The position numbers and the translations under genes were made by a program. This document shows, piece after piece, positions 45,501-52,415 of a DNA stretch of 64,000 nt. Where the stretch lies: assembly GCA_022821645.1 (NCBI GenBank), contig JAJEDE010000012.1, positions 62,001 to 126,000 on the forward strand, written 5' to 3'. This DNA is from Chloroflexota bacterium (GTDB lineage Bacteria > Chloroflexota > UBA11872). Below the pieces are notes generated by a model, which was given only the letters and a program-made list of their open reading frames with translations, had not been told where the DNA came from and made no database searches. How positions within the stretch are numbered: position 1 is the first letter of the stretch; every line of letters begins with the position of its first letter.

Positions 45501-45937
45501 TCGAGCTTGGCGGCACGCCGCGACGCGTCCTGGCGCTGGAGATCCGAGGGCCGCACGGCGGCGGACGCATTCCTCCCGAACTTGGAGATCTGACTGCCCT
45601 GCGGCGACTCGTGATCTCCGACAACCGCTCGTGGGGTCCCATCCCGAGCGAACTCGGCCAATTGAGCGAGTTGCGCGAACTCGATCTGTCGTACAACGCC
45701 TTCTCGGAAGCGATACCGCCGGAACTGGGTCGGCTTGCCAACCTGAGGACACTCAATCTGGCGGTCAATCGACTGGCCGGGCAGGTCCCGGCGGAACTCG
45801 CACAACTGGCAAATCTGCGCGAGTTGCAGCTCGAGCGGAACTACTACCTGGCGCAGTGCCTGCCGGCCGGCCTGGCCGTGCGAGCGCGGGATGGGGTCGC
45901 GTTGCCGGACTGGCCGACGTGTGAGGCGGACGGCTAG
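42542..45937 (+). CDS. Secreted WD40-like propeller/LRR/cadherin-like protein
   Basis: This protein has up to 1131 residues. A hydrophobic signal segment (FVALAAVLVALGVSLTT) sits near residue 70, so the true start may be the TTG at 42749 rather than the ATG at 42542 that overlaps the upstream stop (ATGA). Domains in order: seven PD40 blades with WSPDGSRIAF-type motifs (about residues 95-490); a Cys-flanked cap and about ten plant-type leucine-rich repeats (IPPELGNLSSLQRLNL) to about 820; a cadherin-like repeat (VFAIDSSSGRISV); then a second cap and four more LRRs ending in a CLP cap. Both LRR blocks share the same cap, so the block was duplicated internally. It is probably a surface binding or adhesion protein acting with the RCC1 giant. 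Confidence 0.85.
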   Translation: MRLVNVLMVLQSVSCSAARRVGRRLRSACSAQAIRLTPGLRRSRGRSRPLPGQLRPLTARRRSRALAPPLRFVALAAVLVALGVSLTTRPAHAHSRIPPCESFGLRGIHVMNARNSVQWTPGGSELLFIHHDQLYQATADGTRVHGTFEVPYEAHIESRSYIKVYLSHADVSPDGTRVAYSVCWDSFTFWDSPPREPPDEESRAVDAPIGTVFFEVAVWDATTDEVDYLAVGSVPVWSPDGSRIAFLSDYNYADPPDGRRTRVEADPGLFSMAADGSDIQRLAPADLGDVGLPPRWSPDGQLLAFVRGVGSAEQAVYTVGADGSNLRQVSAAASLPSWSPDGARLALALPDGDEVALYTLAADGSDPRRLTTIEGWHSLGWNEGSSEAEAATAWIETVAWSPDGSKILYTCGWTSVCVVDLDGNPVGSSPENFGEPHGPVWSPDGSRIAIGLGAELDRYSRSVPEVLYTMRPDGSDLQVLVTLGVGLVAESVREADLATRYAACTAGYVVPEPGANSGLVSDCQTLMNLRDWLYGGVTTNWNSGTPIDEWVGLTIEGSPRRVTGLSVGSGRYGDPVTAGVIPPELANLTKLRTLELAGNQIAGNIPPELGQLRELETLDVAHNQLSGRIPAELGDLISLRSLNLAGNRLYGEIPPEVGRLASLELLDLAGNDLHGEIPAELGNLSSLQRLNLRENEFGGRIPPELGQLASLAVLDFAESGVTGSIPPEIGDLAGLETLDLSNNELTGDIPPELGGLRNLKGLNLSQNHLTGGIPWELGWLTKLTELQFGGNQLTGRVPVALGSMYHLRSLGLWGNQLEECLPFHLNRREPPYISPREWATCEAGSYAFNIRDDALLGASVGQVYIPGRLADTVSYVIAGGNEDGVFAIDSSSGRISVASALDASAVDAYSLTVAASDGIGDPVRVEIRVNPAPSPPTCASGIAVPNPEENPGLVNDCRILLEVKELLAGRTWLNWSAEAPLEQWEAIELGGTPRRVLALEIRGPHGGGRIPPELGDLTALRRLVISDNRSWGPIPSELGQLSELRELDLSYNAFSEAIPPELGRLANLRTLNLAVNRLAGQVPAELAQLANLRELQLERNYYLAQCLPAGLAVRARDGVALPDWPTCEADG

Positions 45938-45940
45938 CGG

Positions 45941-45983
45941 TCAGACCATCAGTTCGCCGCCGGTGATGTCGAGGGCGGCGCCG
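45941..45983. repeat. Right copy of the direct repeat flanking the RCC1/LRR module
   Basis: These bases are the 3' end of the intact SDR gene. They match 36301-36343 in the same orientation with three to four differences. The two copies bracket a 9.6-kb segment that contains only the RCC1 and propeller/LRR genes. See the remnant at 36301. Confidence 0.75.
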
Positions 45984-46687
45984 GTGATGTAGGCGGCGCG
46001 GTCGGAGGCGAGGAAGCAAACGAGATCGGCGACCTCGGAGGGTTCACCCATCCGGTTCAGGGGGATGGACGGGATGTACTCCTGGATGCGCTCCTCGGAC
46101 CAGGCGACGCGCAGCATGTCGGTGTCGATCATGCCGGGACAGACGGCGTTGACGGTGATGCTGTAGGGGGCCAACTCCTTGGCAGCCGCGCGGGTGAGGC
46201 CGAGCACGGCGGCCTTTGAGGTGGTGTACGAGGCGCCGCCGACGGTGCTGACGTTCTTGCCCGCGGTGGACGAGAAGTTGACGATGCGGCCGTAGCTGTT
46301 GGCCTGCATGGCCGGAATGACGGCCTGGGTGCAGAAGAACACGCCGTTGACGTTGACGTCCAGCACCCGCCGCCACTCGGACTCCTGGATGGACTCGAAG
46401 GCCGTGGGCGAGACGATGCCGGCGTTGTTGACGAGGATGTCCAGGCGACCGAAGCGCTCGGTGACGGCGGCGACCATCGCGTCGACTGACGCTCGGTCCG
46501 CCACGTTGGCCGGAAACGCCGCGGCGTCAGATCCAAGTTCGGATGCGACGGCTTCGATCTGCTCAACGTTGACATCGTTGACGGCAACTTGCGCGCCGCC
46601 GGCCAGCAGACGCTCGGCGGTGGCCCGGCCCATGCCGCGCCCGGCTCCGGTTACCAATGCGACGCGGCCCTGGAATTCGTCGGTCAT
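45941..46687 (-). CDS. SDR-family oxidoreductase (3-oxoacyl reductase-like)
   Basis: This 248-residue classical SDR has TGAGRGMGRA (cofactor site), LVNNAGIVSP, the catalytic FSSTAGKN...YTTSKAA (Ser and Tyr-x-x-x-Lys) and a C-terminus ITGAALDITGGELMV. Start at the ATG at 46687, eight bases after AGAGGAG. The sequence resembles FabG and sugar-alcohol dehydrogenases. The stop is almost adjacent to the stop of the propeller/LRR gene, so the two converge. Its last 14 codons recur alone at 36301. Confidence 0.9.
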   Translation of the reverse strand: MTDEFQGRVALVTGAGRGMGRATAERLLAGGAQVAVNDVNVEQIEAVASELGSDAAAFPANVADRASVDAMVAAVTERFGRLDILVNNAGIVSPTAFESIQESEWRRVLDVNVNGVFFCTQAVIPAMQANSYGRIVNFSSTAGKNVSTVGGASYTTSKAAVLGLTRAAAKELAPYSITVNAVCPGMIDTDMLRVAWSEERIQEYIPSIPLNRMGEPSEVADLVCFLASDRAAYITGAALDITGGELMV

Positions 46688-46750
46688 CTGGGCGATCTCC
46701 TCTGGCGACCCGTTCGGCAATTCTGAAACATCATCCTGCCAGCAATGCGG

Positions 46751-46909
46751 TCACGTGACCGCAACGTCGAACCACAGGCCCCAGTGGTCGGAGGCGTACA
46801 GGTCGCCGTCTCCATGCGCGGTTCCAAAGCGTCCCTCGGCGACGATCTTCAGCGGTGAGTGCGACTTCGCGCGGACCAGCAGGTGGTCGATTCGGAGTCC
46901 CGGATCAGG
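46751..46909 (-). pseudogene. C-terminal remnant of an endonuclease/exonuclease/phosphatase-family gene
   Basis: The minus-strand frame reads PDPGLRIDHLLVRAK and ends GDLYASDHWGLWFDVAVT. The 'RIDHLLV' and 'SDHWGLWFDV' pieces are the last two conserved blocks of the EEP nuclease superfamily (the Asp and the Asp-His pair of the active site). The N-terminal three quarters of such a protein is missing, because the frame runs into the unrelated gene at 46905 just upstream. This is most likely a truncated relic. The stop codon lies inside a perfect 16-bp palindrome at 46747-46762. Confidence 0.65.
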
Positions 46910-47585
46910 CCTTAATCGCGGACAGCCGGCCTTCGAACAGAAATCGGTCGAACAGGTCGTCCAGGTTCATGTTCGAGATGTCCTGAAGCACGTCGTCGGC
47001 TGCGCGGGTGCGCAAGCGGCCCAGGGTCAGCGGCAAGGCCTCCGTGACACCCTCCGCCGCGAGCGTCTGCTGAAGGCCCACGAGCGCGGCCAGTTCCAGC
47101 GCGCCCAGGGGCAGGAAGGTCAGGCCGGTGTGACGGTAGCCGCCTTCGCCGTTGACCGCGCGCACGGCGAACTGGGTGACGCGACGCCGCTCCTCGTATT
47201 CCAGTTCGATCACGTCAACAACGCGACCTTCGCTCGCGCCCTCGGCCACGACGAACACGCAATTGTTGGAACCCTGCGATGGCTGGAAGTCGGCCGCCGG
47301 CTGCAGCGGGTGCTCGGCTACGAGGATTTCGACCTCTTCAGTGCGCGGGATGGCTTGCAGCAGTCCATGCACCTCACCGTGACTGGCGTCCCGGTCCTGG
47401 ACCTGCACGTCCGAGGCCTGAGGTACGGCATCGGGATCGTTCGTAATCACCGTGATGTCGTCCGCACCAATCTGGCGCAGCTGCTCGATAGTGGCGTCCA
47501 GCGGCGTGCCGCCGTTATCCGAGGCGGCCGCCCCGTCCGCCGTGGTTTCGTTGCCGACAAAGATCACGCCCCGCAAGTCAGCCAT
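46905..47585 (-). CDS. Divergent nucleotidyltransferase-fold-like protein
   Basis: This 226-residue protein starts MADLRGVIFVGNETTADGAAASDNGGTPLDATIEQLRQIGADDITVITNDPD. The spacing and the TIEQLRQIGADDITVIT block match NTP-transferase proteins, and SHGEVHGLLQAIPRTEEVEILVAE matches the next strand. The glycine-rich G-x-G-T-R nucleotide-binding loop and the following Pro-x-Lys are absent, however. It could be an inactive or re-purposed member. The C-terminal half is unlike anything I recognise. It abuts a truncated nuclease remnant. Confidence 0.45.
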   Translation of the reverse strand: MADLRGVIFVGNETTADGAAASDNGGTPLDATIEQLRQIGADDITVITNDPDAVPQASDVQVQDRDASHGEVHGLLQAIPRTEEVEILVAEHPLQPAADFQPSQGSNNCVFVVAEGASEGRVVDVIELEYEERRRVTQFAVRAVNGEGGYRHTGLTFLPLGALELAALVGLQQTLAAEGVTEALPLTLGRLRTRAADDVLQDISNMNLDDLFDRFLFEGRLSAIKA

Positions 47586-47689
47586 AGCACCGCCGAGATT
47601 TGCTGCTCAACCGGCATACAGTACGGCATATCGGCGACAGCGCCAGAAAAAAGCCGCAGCTAGCCTTAGCTCCGGCGGCTTGCCGATGA

Positions 47690-48505
47690 TCAGGCGATGA
47701 CCGAACCGGCGGGCAACAGATGGGCCAGGCGCGGTCGCAGGTTGTCCGGGGCCTCGTCATAAACCTCGCGCGGCAGATCCTCGACGAACGAATCGATCCC
47801 GTCGCCGACGATGACCTGGCGCTCCACGTGCCCTCGGCGCGTCGGGTTGAGGTTCAACCACCAGGGCGCGAAGCGGACGACCACGGTCACGCGGTCCTGC
47901 TCGGTTGTGTTGGGTGAAACCGCGTGCCAGAGGCGGCTGTCCACGATGGCCACGGATCCGGCCTTGCCCAGCAGCCGGGCCTCGTCGTCGCGCGGCGCCA
48001 TCCAGTCGCCGAGCGGGCTGCCGGGACGTGGGTGGTCCTGCTGGCGGTGGCTGCCGGGCACCACGTAGGTCGCGCCGTTCTCGGGTGTGAAGTCCGTCAG
48101 CATCCAGAACGTGGTGAGGTGCATGGGCACATCCGGATAGGGCGCGGGAATATGGGCCAGGTTGCGCTGGTTGTACGGGAAATCCGCGTGCCAGATGTCG
48201 CGGTCGGTGCCCGGCCCGGTGACGTACCCGGTCACGTACGAGATGCGCCAATGGGGTCCGAGGACGCCCTGCGTGACGGTGTTCACGTTCTCGTTCCCGA
48301 GGTGCGGCAATAGGGCCTGGTCAAAGCGCAGCAGGTTCGAGACGCCGTAGCGCGGAGCGGGGGAGCGCGAGTGTTCGATGATGGACGCCGACACCTTCTC
48401 GCGAACGTTGCTGAGGGCCGGTTCCGAGATGATGTCCGGGATTACGCACCAGCCGCGTGTCCGCAGGTCGTCCACATGTGATTCAAGTCCGTTCGATGCG
48501 CTCAT
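47690..48505 (-). CDS. Phytanoyl-CoA dioxygenase (PhyH) family protein
   Basis: This 271-residue Fe(II)/2-oxoglutarate oxygenase has the metal site WHADFP (His-x-Asp) and the distal His in DSRLWHAVSPN, with Arg in QDRVTVVVRFAPWW as the likely 2-oxoglutarate anchor. TTFWMLTDFTPENGATYVVPGSHR is the typical core of the family. I took the ATG at 48505, which follows GGAGA. The substrate is unknown: bacterial members hydroxylate small molecules, osmolytes or natural products rather than phytanoyl-CoA. Confidence 0.88.
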   Translation of the reverse strand: MSASNGLESHVDDLRTRGWCVIPDIISEPALSNVREKVSASIIEHSRSPAPRYGVSNLLRFDQALLPHLGNENVNTVTQGVLGPHWRISYVTGYVTGPGTDRDIWHADFPYNQRNLAHIPAPYPDVPMHLTTFWMLTDFTPENGATYVVPGSHRQQDHPRPGSPLGDWMAPRDDEARLLGKAGSVAIVDSRLWHAVSPNTTEQDRVTVVVRFAPWWLNLNPTRRGHVERQVIVGDGIDSFVEDLPREVYDEAPDNLRPRLAHLLPAGSVIA

Positions 48506-48693
48506 CGTCGTCTCCGCCGGCGGACCTATCGGCCCGGCCGTTCGTGCGTTCACCTGCTTCGGGCAGGCAACGACTGCAACTTACGGAATGCTAGCAACGC
48601 CAACGGGCGGCGGTGTCCAACGACCCGACGGGAATGGGTGAAGCAGCGATGATGCCGCACTGGCCCAGCGATGCAATCGGACCTGGAGTCTCG

Positions 48694-48885
48694 TTAGCAG
48701 CTAGTCCCCAGGTTGCCGCAGCGGGATCTTGGGTCCTTGACGGGGAAGGGGTCGTCGCGGGTACCCGCGGTCGAACCGTCGTCCCCGCAGGCCGCGCCAA
48801 GGCCGGAGGCCATGACCGCGAATACGCCGAGCAGGGCTCCGGCAAACCGTCGTCGGGTGAGCGGCCGGCTGGTCCGTCTGTCCAT
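48694..48885 (-). CDS. Tiny lipoprotein 1 (twin-arginine-like signal, 31-residue mature peptide)
   Basis: This 63-residue protein carries LTRRRFAGALLG, a hydrophobic run and a lipobox ending AAC. After the lipid-bearing Cys only about 31 residues remain: a Gly/Asp-rich start, then GTRDDPFPVKDPRSRCGN and a terminal Cys. AGGAAA precedes the ATG. A paralogue with the same layout lies just upstream at 48977. The conserved tail in two copies argues for a real gene. I know no family with this tail. Confidence 0.7.
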   Translation of the reverse strand: MDRRTSRPLTRRRFAGALLGVFAVMASGLGAACGDDGSTAGTRDDPFPVKDPRSRCGNLGTSC

Positions 48886-48976
48886 TGCGACGTTTCCTGA
48901 CTGTTTGGCCGCGACCACTAGAACGGGTGCGGGTGGTGTCCGCAAGCTGGCCGATTGCCGGTGACCGACGGTACCG

Positions 48977-49168
48977 CTATCCGCATGTAACGTTGCCGCA
49001 GCGGGCGTTTGGGTCCTTGTACGGGAACGGATCGTCGCGGGTTCCTGCGGTACCGCCCGTATCGCCGCCGCAGGCTGGGCCAAGGCCTACGGCCACGACC
49101 ATCAACGCGCCCAGTAGCGCTCCGCCGAATCGGCGTCGAGTCAACGACCGTCGGGACCGTTTGTCCAT
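48977..49168 (-). CDS. Tiny lipoprotein 2 (paralogue of lipoprotein 1)
   Basis: This 63-residue protein has LTRRRFGGALLG, a hydrophobic run and a lipobox ending PAC. The mature part of about 31 residues contains GTRDDPFPYKDPNARCGN followed by VTCG, so two Cys lie close together near the end, as in the neighbour. Both genes begin with the same bases around the start (GCAATGGACA) and end with closely matching DNA, which shows a tandem duplication. The upstream region has GGGGGG as ribosome site. Function unknown. Confidence 0.7.
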   Translation of the reverse strand: MDKRSRRSLTRRRFGGALLGALMVVAVGLGPACGGDTGGTAGTRDDPFPYKDPNARCGNVTCG

Positions 49169-49298
49169 TGCGCTGCCCCCCGCGATTGTTCGGCTCTTGA
49201 CCATTAGAACGGTTGTGCTCGGCTAGCGCAAACGGGCGGTCCGACCGTCGCCGTCCCAAAGCGGCCCGAGGATCTCCGCGACGGAACGCAGTTGTTGC

Positions 49299-50279
49299 TC
49301 ACCACTGAAACACCGTGCCCATGAGCTGCGACGAATCGTCGCGCAGCGTGGCGTAAATGGGTGGCGCTTCGGCGGCCGGAACGACGTCCCGGATCAGCGG
49401 CGCGATGTTGACCAGTCCCCGGCCTACCAGGCGGCAGAGGTGCCGCAGATCGTCGCGGTCGAAATGGCTGTTCTGCTTGATCGTGATCTCCTGGCCCTGC
49501 CCGGTCCTGAAGGTGTAGTTCACCTCCCAGCGGCCCGCGACCAGGACCACGCGGCCCTGTATGCGGACGCACGTGATCAGCTTGTCCTCCATGCCGGGCA
49601 CGCCCGCAAAGTCAATGACGGCGTCGAAAGCGCCCTCGCCAATCTCTCGGTCCCAGCCGTCGCCGGAAACGTCCACGACCGCCTCGGCGGCGCCGATAGA
49701 GCGTGCCAGGTCCAACCGCCGTCCGGCCACGTCGCCGATAGTCACGCGCGCGCCCATGACGGCCGCAATCTGCGCCGCCATCTGCCCGATACAGCCAGCC
49801 CCTCCGACGATCAGCACGCGCTCCCCCATGCGCAACTCGGCATTGCGGCAACTGCGCATCGCCACCCCGCCCATGCCAAACAGCGTGGCGTGAACCGGGT
49901 CGATGCCCTCGGGCAGCTTGAGGACCAGATCGTCCTCCGCGATGGTGACGAACTCCACATGGCCCGCCGGGCTGCGCTGCGTGCCGCTATGGGCGCCGAT
50001 GAACACCAGGTCGCCAAGGCTTAGGTCGGCAACCTCTGGTCCCAGCGCAATCACCTCGCCGACGCTCTGATAGCCCTCGTTGGACGGCAACTCGTGGTCC
50101 GGGCGCGAGTAGTTGCCGCCCAGCATGTTGTTGCGTTCGGTGCCGTTGGTGATCCCGCTGTAGATGGTGCGGGTCTTGATCTCGTTGGCTTTGGGCGCAT
50201 CGGTGTACTCCGGCCAGTCGTCAACCAGCCGCTTGCCCCGCCGCCCATCGGCTTCAAGCACGGTTACCAATGCGCGCAT
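49299..50279 (-). CDS. MDR-family dehydrogenase without visible zinc ligands
   Basis: This 326-residue medium-chain dehydrogenase has AGGAGGG before the ATG at 50279, which sets the start. The coenzyme site is LIVGGAGCIGQMAAQ, followed by IGDVAGRRLDLA. The N-terminal Cys-x-x-Asp zinc motif is replaced by TNGTERNNMLGG, and the four-Cys lobe is absent. It lies downstream of ThuA and a PEP-hydrolase-like gene, a set often found with sugar-acid or polyol catabolism. It may use a keto-sugar or related alcohol. Confidence 0.8.
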   Translation of the reverse strand: MRALVTVLEADGRRGKRLVDDWPEYTDAPKANEIKTRTIYSGITNGTERNNMLGGNYSRPDHELPSNEGYQSVGEVIALGPEVADLSLGDLVFIGAHSGTQRSPAGHVEFVTIAEDDLVLKLPEGIDPVHATLFGMGGVAMRSCRNAELRMGERVLIVGGAGCIGQMAAQIAAVMGARVTIGDVAGRRLDLARSIGAAEAVVDVSGDGWDREIGEGAFDAVIDFAGVPGMEDKLITCVRIQGRVVLVAGRWEVNYTFRTGQGQEITIKQNSHFDRDDLRHLCRLVGRGLVNIAPLIRDVVPAAEAPPIYATLRDDSSQLMGTVFQW

Positions 50280-50302
50280 GGCCGTCCCTCCTGACAATTG
50301 AC

Positions 50303-50953
50303 CTAGAGCACTCCGGCGGCCCAGCGGATGCCCCGGTGCAGCACGGTGCGGAATCCAGCGTCGGCATAGGCAGCATTGTCGTGGCCCGACTGGAAGCAGA
50401 ACACGCGCGACTTCCCGAACCGCCGCGTCCAGGCCAGCGTTCGCATGCTCAGCGCGTGCTGAGTGGTCAGCAGGATGCGGCTGCCTTCCTCGGCGCTGGA
50501 CATCGTGTACGTCTCGTCCGGCAGTTCCCAGTCGGCCAGACCGGCGGTGATGGGGTGATCCGGATCGGCCACCTGCACCGGAACCTGCTGGTTCATGTGG
50601 TACCCGAAAGTCCGGTCGTCGATGCCGCAGATCTCGGACCAGCGCGGCCACTCGGGAAACGCCAGCAGCGCGTGGTGCAAAACCACGATGCCCTGTGAGG
50701 TTTCGCCCAGCGACTCCAGCGCCGCCGCCGTCCGCTCGTCCGGCGCCGGGCGGTGGAAGTTGTAGAACACCAGCACGTCATACGCGTCGCGCACCCCGCC
50801 CAGATCGGCCACGAAGTTGTCCAGGTCCTGCGGATAGGCATCGACATCCGCCATGCTCCGAAACGCCGCCTGGAACCCGGGCACGTCAAACCGGTGCTCG
50901 CCGGTGATAAGCGCGGCGGTGACCGTGCTGGCGTCCTTGGGTAGGCGTCCCAT
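50303..50953 (-). CDS. ThuA-domain protein (trehalose-utilisation type)
   Basis: This 216-residue protein has the class-I glutamine-amidotransferase-like ThuA fold: ALITGEHRFDVPGF at the start, DVLVFYNFHR, IVVLHHALLAFPEW and GKSRVFCFQSGHD. ThuA members from rhizobia convert trehalose to its 3-keto form, and others act on various keto-sugars. GAGGGAG precedes the start. It is 23 bases from the MDR gene downstream and 47 from the PEP-hydrolase-family gene upstream, so the three are one operon. Confidence 0.85.
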   Translation of the reverse strand: MGRLPKDASTVTAALITGEHRFDVPGFQAAFRSMADVDAYPQDLDNFVADLGGVRDAYDVLVFYNFHRPAPDERTAAALESLGETSQGIVVLHHALLAFPEWPRWSEICGIDDRTFGYHMNQQVPVQVADPDHPITAGLADWELPDETYTMSSAEEGSRILLTTQHALSMRTLAWTRRFGKSRVFCFQSGHDNAAYADAGFRTVLHRGIRWAAGVL

Positions 50954-50999
50954 TTGCTCCCTCTCAGCTAGGCGTGCGGCGGTGAGTCCGCAAACGCGT

Positions 51000-51836
51000 T
51001 CAGCCCTTCGCCGCCTTCAGCGCCTCCACCTGCTCGCGGATGCCGACCTCCGTCGGCAGGCGTTCGATGCTGGACGCGCCAAAGAACCCGGCCACGCCTT
51101 CGGTATTCGCCAGCACATGGCGCACGTCGCTGGGATCGGCAATCGGTCCGCCGTGACACAGCACCACCGCGTCCGGCTTTTCGGCCACGGCGGCGTCGTG
51201 AATGGCTTGCACGCTCGCCACCGCGTCGTCCAGCGTCAGCGCGGTCGTGGCGCCGATGGAGCCCTTGGTCGTCAGCCCCATGTGCGGCACCAGCACGTCC
51301 GCCCCGGCCCGGCTCATCGCCACCGCCTGGTCGGGGTCGAACACGTACGGACACGTCAGCATGTCCAGCTCGTGGGCCTGGCGAATCAGGTCCACCTCCA
51401 GGCCAAACCCCATGTTCGTCTCTTCCAGGCCCTGGCGGAAGATGCCGTCGATCAGCCCCACCGTCGGGAAATTCTGCACGCCGTCGAAGCCCATGGCCTT
51501 CAGCTGCTTCAGAAACGTGGGCATCAGCCGGAACGGATCGGTCCCGCACACCCCCGCCAGCACCGGCGTGTCCTGCACCACCGGCAGCACCTCCGACGCC
51601 ATGTCCACCACGATCGCGTTGGCGTCGCCAAAGGGCATCATCCCCGACAACGACCCGCGGCCCGCCATCCGGAAGCGGCCCGAGTTGTAGATGATGATCA
51701 GGTCCGCGCCGCCCTGCTCGGCGAACTTGGCCGTGATGCCGGTACCGGCCCCGCAGCCAATGATCGGCTCCCCCGCGTCCAGCGTGCCCCGCAGGCGCCC
51801 CAGCGCCTCAGCCCGTGGGATATACGGCATGCGCAC
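51000..51836 (-). CDS. Phosphoenolpyruvate hydrolase-family TIM-barrel protein
   Basis: This 278-residue protein matches the 'PEP hydrolase' or Tm-1-like TIM barrel family: [31 protein letters not shown] at the start, [15 protein letters not shown] in the middle, and VLCHGGPI near the C-terminus. Family members cleave or rearrange PEP-like or keto-acid substrates, though activities are poorly known. AAGGAA lies about 10 bases before the ATG. It heads the ThuA/MDR operon. The 204-base gap upstream (51837-52040) has no gene I can support. Confidence 0.85.
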   Translation of the reverse strand: MRMPYIPRAEALGRLRGTLDAGEPIIGCGAGTGITAKFAEQGGADLIIIYNSGRFRMAGRGSLSGMMPFGDANAIVVDMASEVLPVVQDTPVLAGVCGTDPFRLMPTFLKQLKAMGFDGVQNFPTVGLIDGIFRQGLEETNMGFGLEVDLIRQAHELDMLTCPYVFDPDQAVAMSRAGADVLVPHMGLTTKGSIGATTALTLDDAVASVQAIHDAAVAEKPDAVVLCHGGPIADPSDVRHVLANTEGVAGFFGASSIERLPTEVGIREQVEALKAAKG

Positions 51837-52040
51837 ATTCCTTTCCTTCGTGTACGGCTCTTCTGGGAGACCCTCGCATCACGCCCCTCATCATCGAATC
51901 CGCATCCGCTCTTTCTCCATCTCCGCGTGGGAGAGGGTCGAATCGCCGGGTGTCCGCTGTCGCCGGCGAAACAGGACTGTCGCGACCATTCCCATCCGTC
52001 GCGACCGAAGGAAACACCGGGATCTCTTCGTTCGCGGCAC

Positions 52041-52415
52041 CTACCCCGCCCCAAGCTCGATAAGAACCCGGCCGGCCGTGACCTGCACCGGGTACACCCG
52101 CACCCTTGCCCGGTCCGGGTCGGCCAGCGCCCGGCCCGTGGCCATGTCGAAGATCCAGCCGTGCCACGGGCATTGGAGCAACGTCCGTCCGCCGGTCTGG
52201 TACTCGATGTGCCCGCCCACGCTATCGGCGTGAACGTTGCCCTTGCACCGGCCGGACGACAGCCGCGCCCCCTGGTGCGCGCACACATCGCGGGCGGCGT
52301 GAAACTGCGTGCCCCCGTTCACGACCACAAAGCCGCGCCCCCCGATCTCGACGCGCCTGGGCTGGCCGACCTCGAAGTCGGCCTCCGCCCCTACGTCATG
52401 CACGCTCGAAGTCAT
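52041..52415 (-). CDS. Rieske [2Fe-2S] ferredoxin
   Basis: This 124-residue Rieske protein binds a 2Fe-2S cluster through CAHQG (Cys-x-His) and CPWHGW (Cys-x-x-His), with the domain beginning GQPRRVEIGGRGFVVV. It is of the small soluble type that feeds electrons to oxygenases. The start at 52415 overlaps the end of the amidohydrolase gene by 20 bases, so the two are coupled. No oxygenase alpha subunit is in the window. Together with the amidohydrolase it suggests processing of an aromatic or cyclic acid. Confidence 0.88.
   Translation of the reverse strand: MTSSVHDVGAEADFEVGQPRRVEIGGRGFVVVNGGTQFHAARDVCAHQGARLSSGRCKGNVHADSVGGHIEYQTGGRTLLQCPWHGWIFDMATGRALADPDRARVRVYPVQVTAGRVLIELGAG

Noticed and set aside
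46747-46762. Third parS site
   Set aside because: Only the central CACGTG agrees with parS; the flanks GCGGT/ACCGC do not match the consensus.
46890-46920. TGA at 46905 as a recoded selenocysteine codon joining the 226-residue protein to the nuclease remnant
   Set aside because: The remnant is in a different frame from the upstream gene, so reading through the TGA would not join them, and no hairpin follows closely.
50303-50651. Fusion of ThuA-region sequence to the MDR dehydrogenase in one long frame up to 50651
   Set aside because: The upstream part is the ThuA gene read out of frame, and AGGAGGG marks the ATG at 50279.
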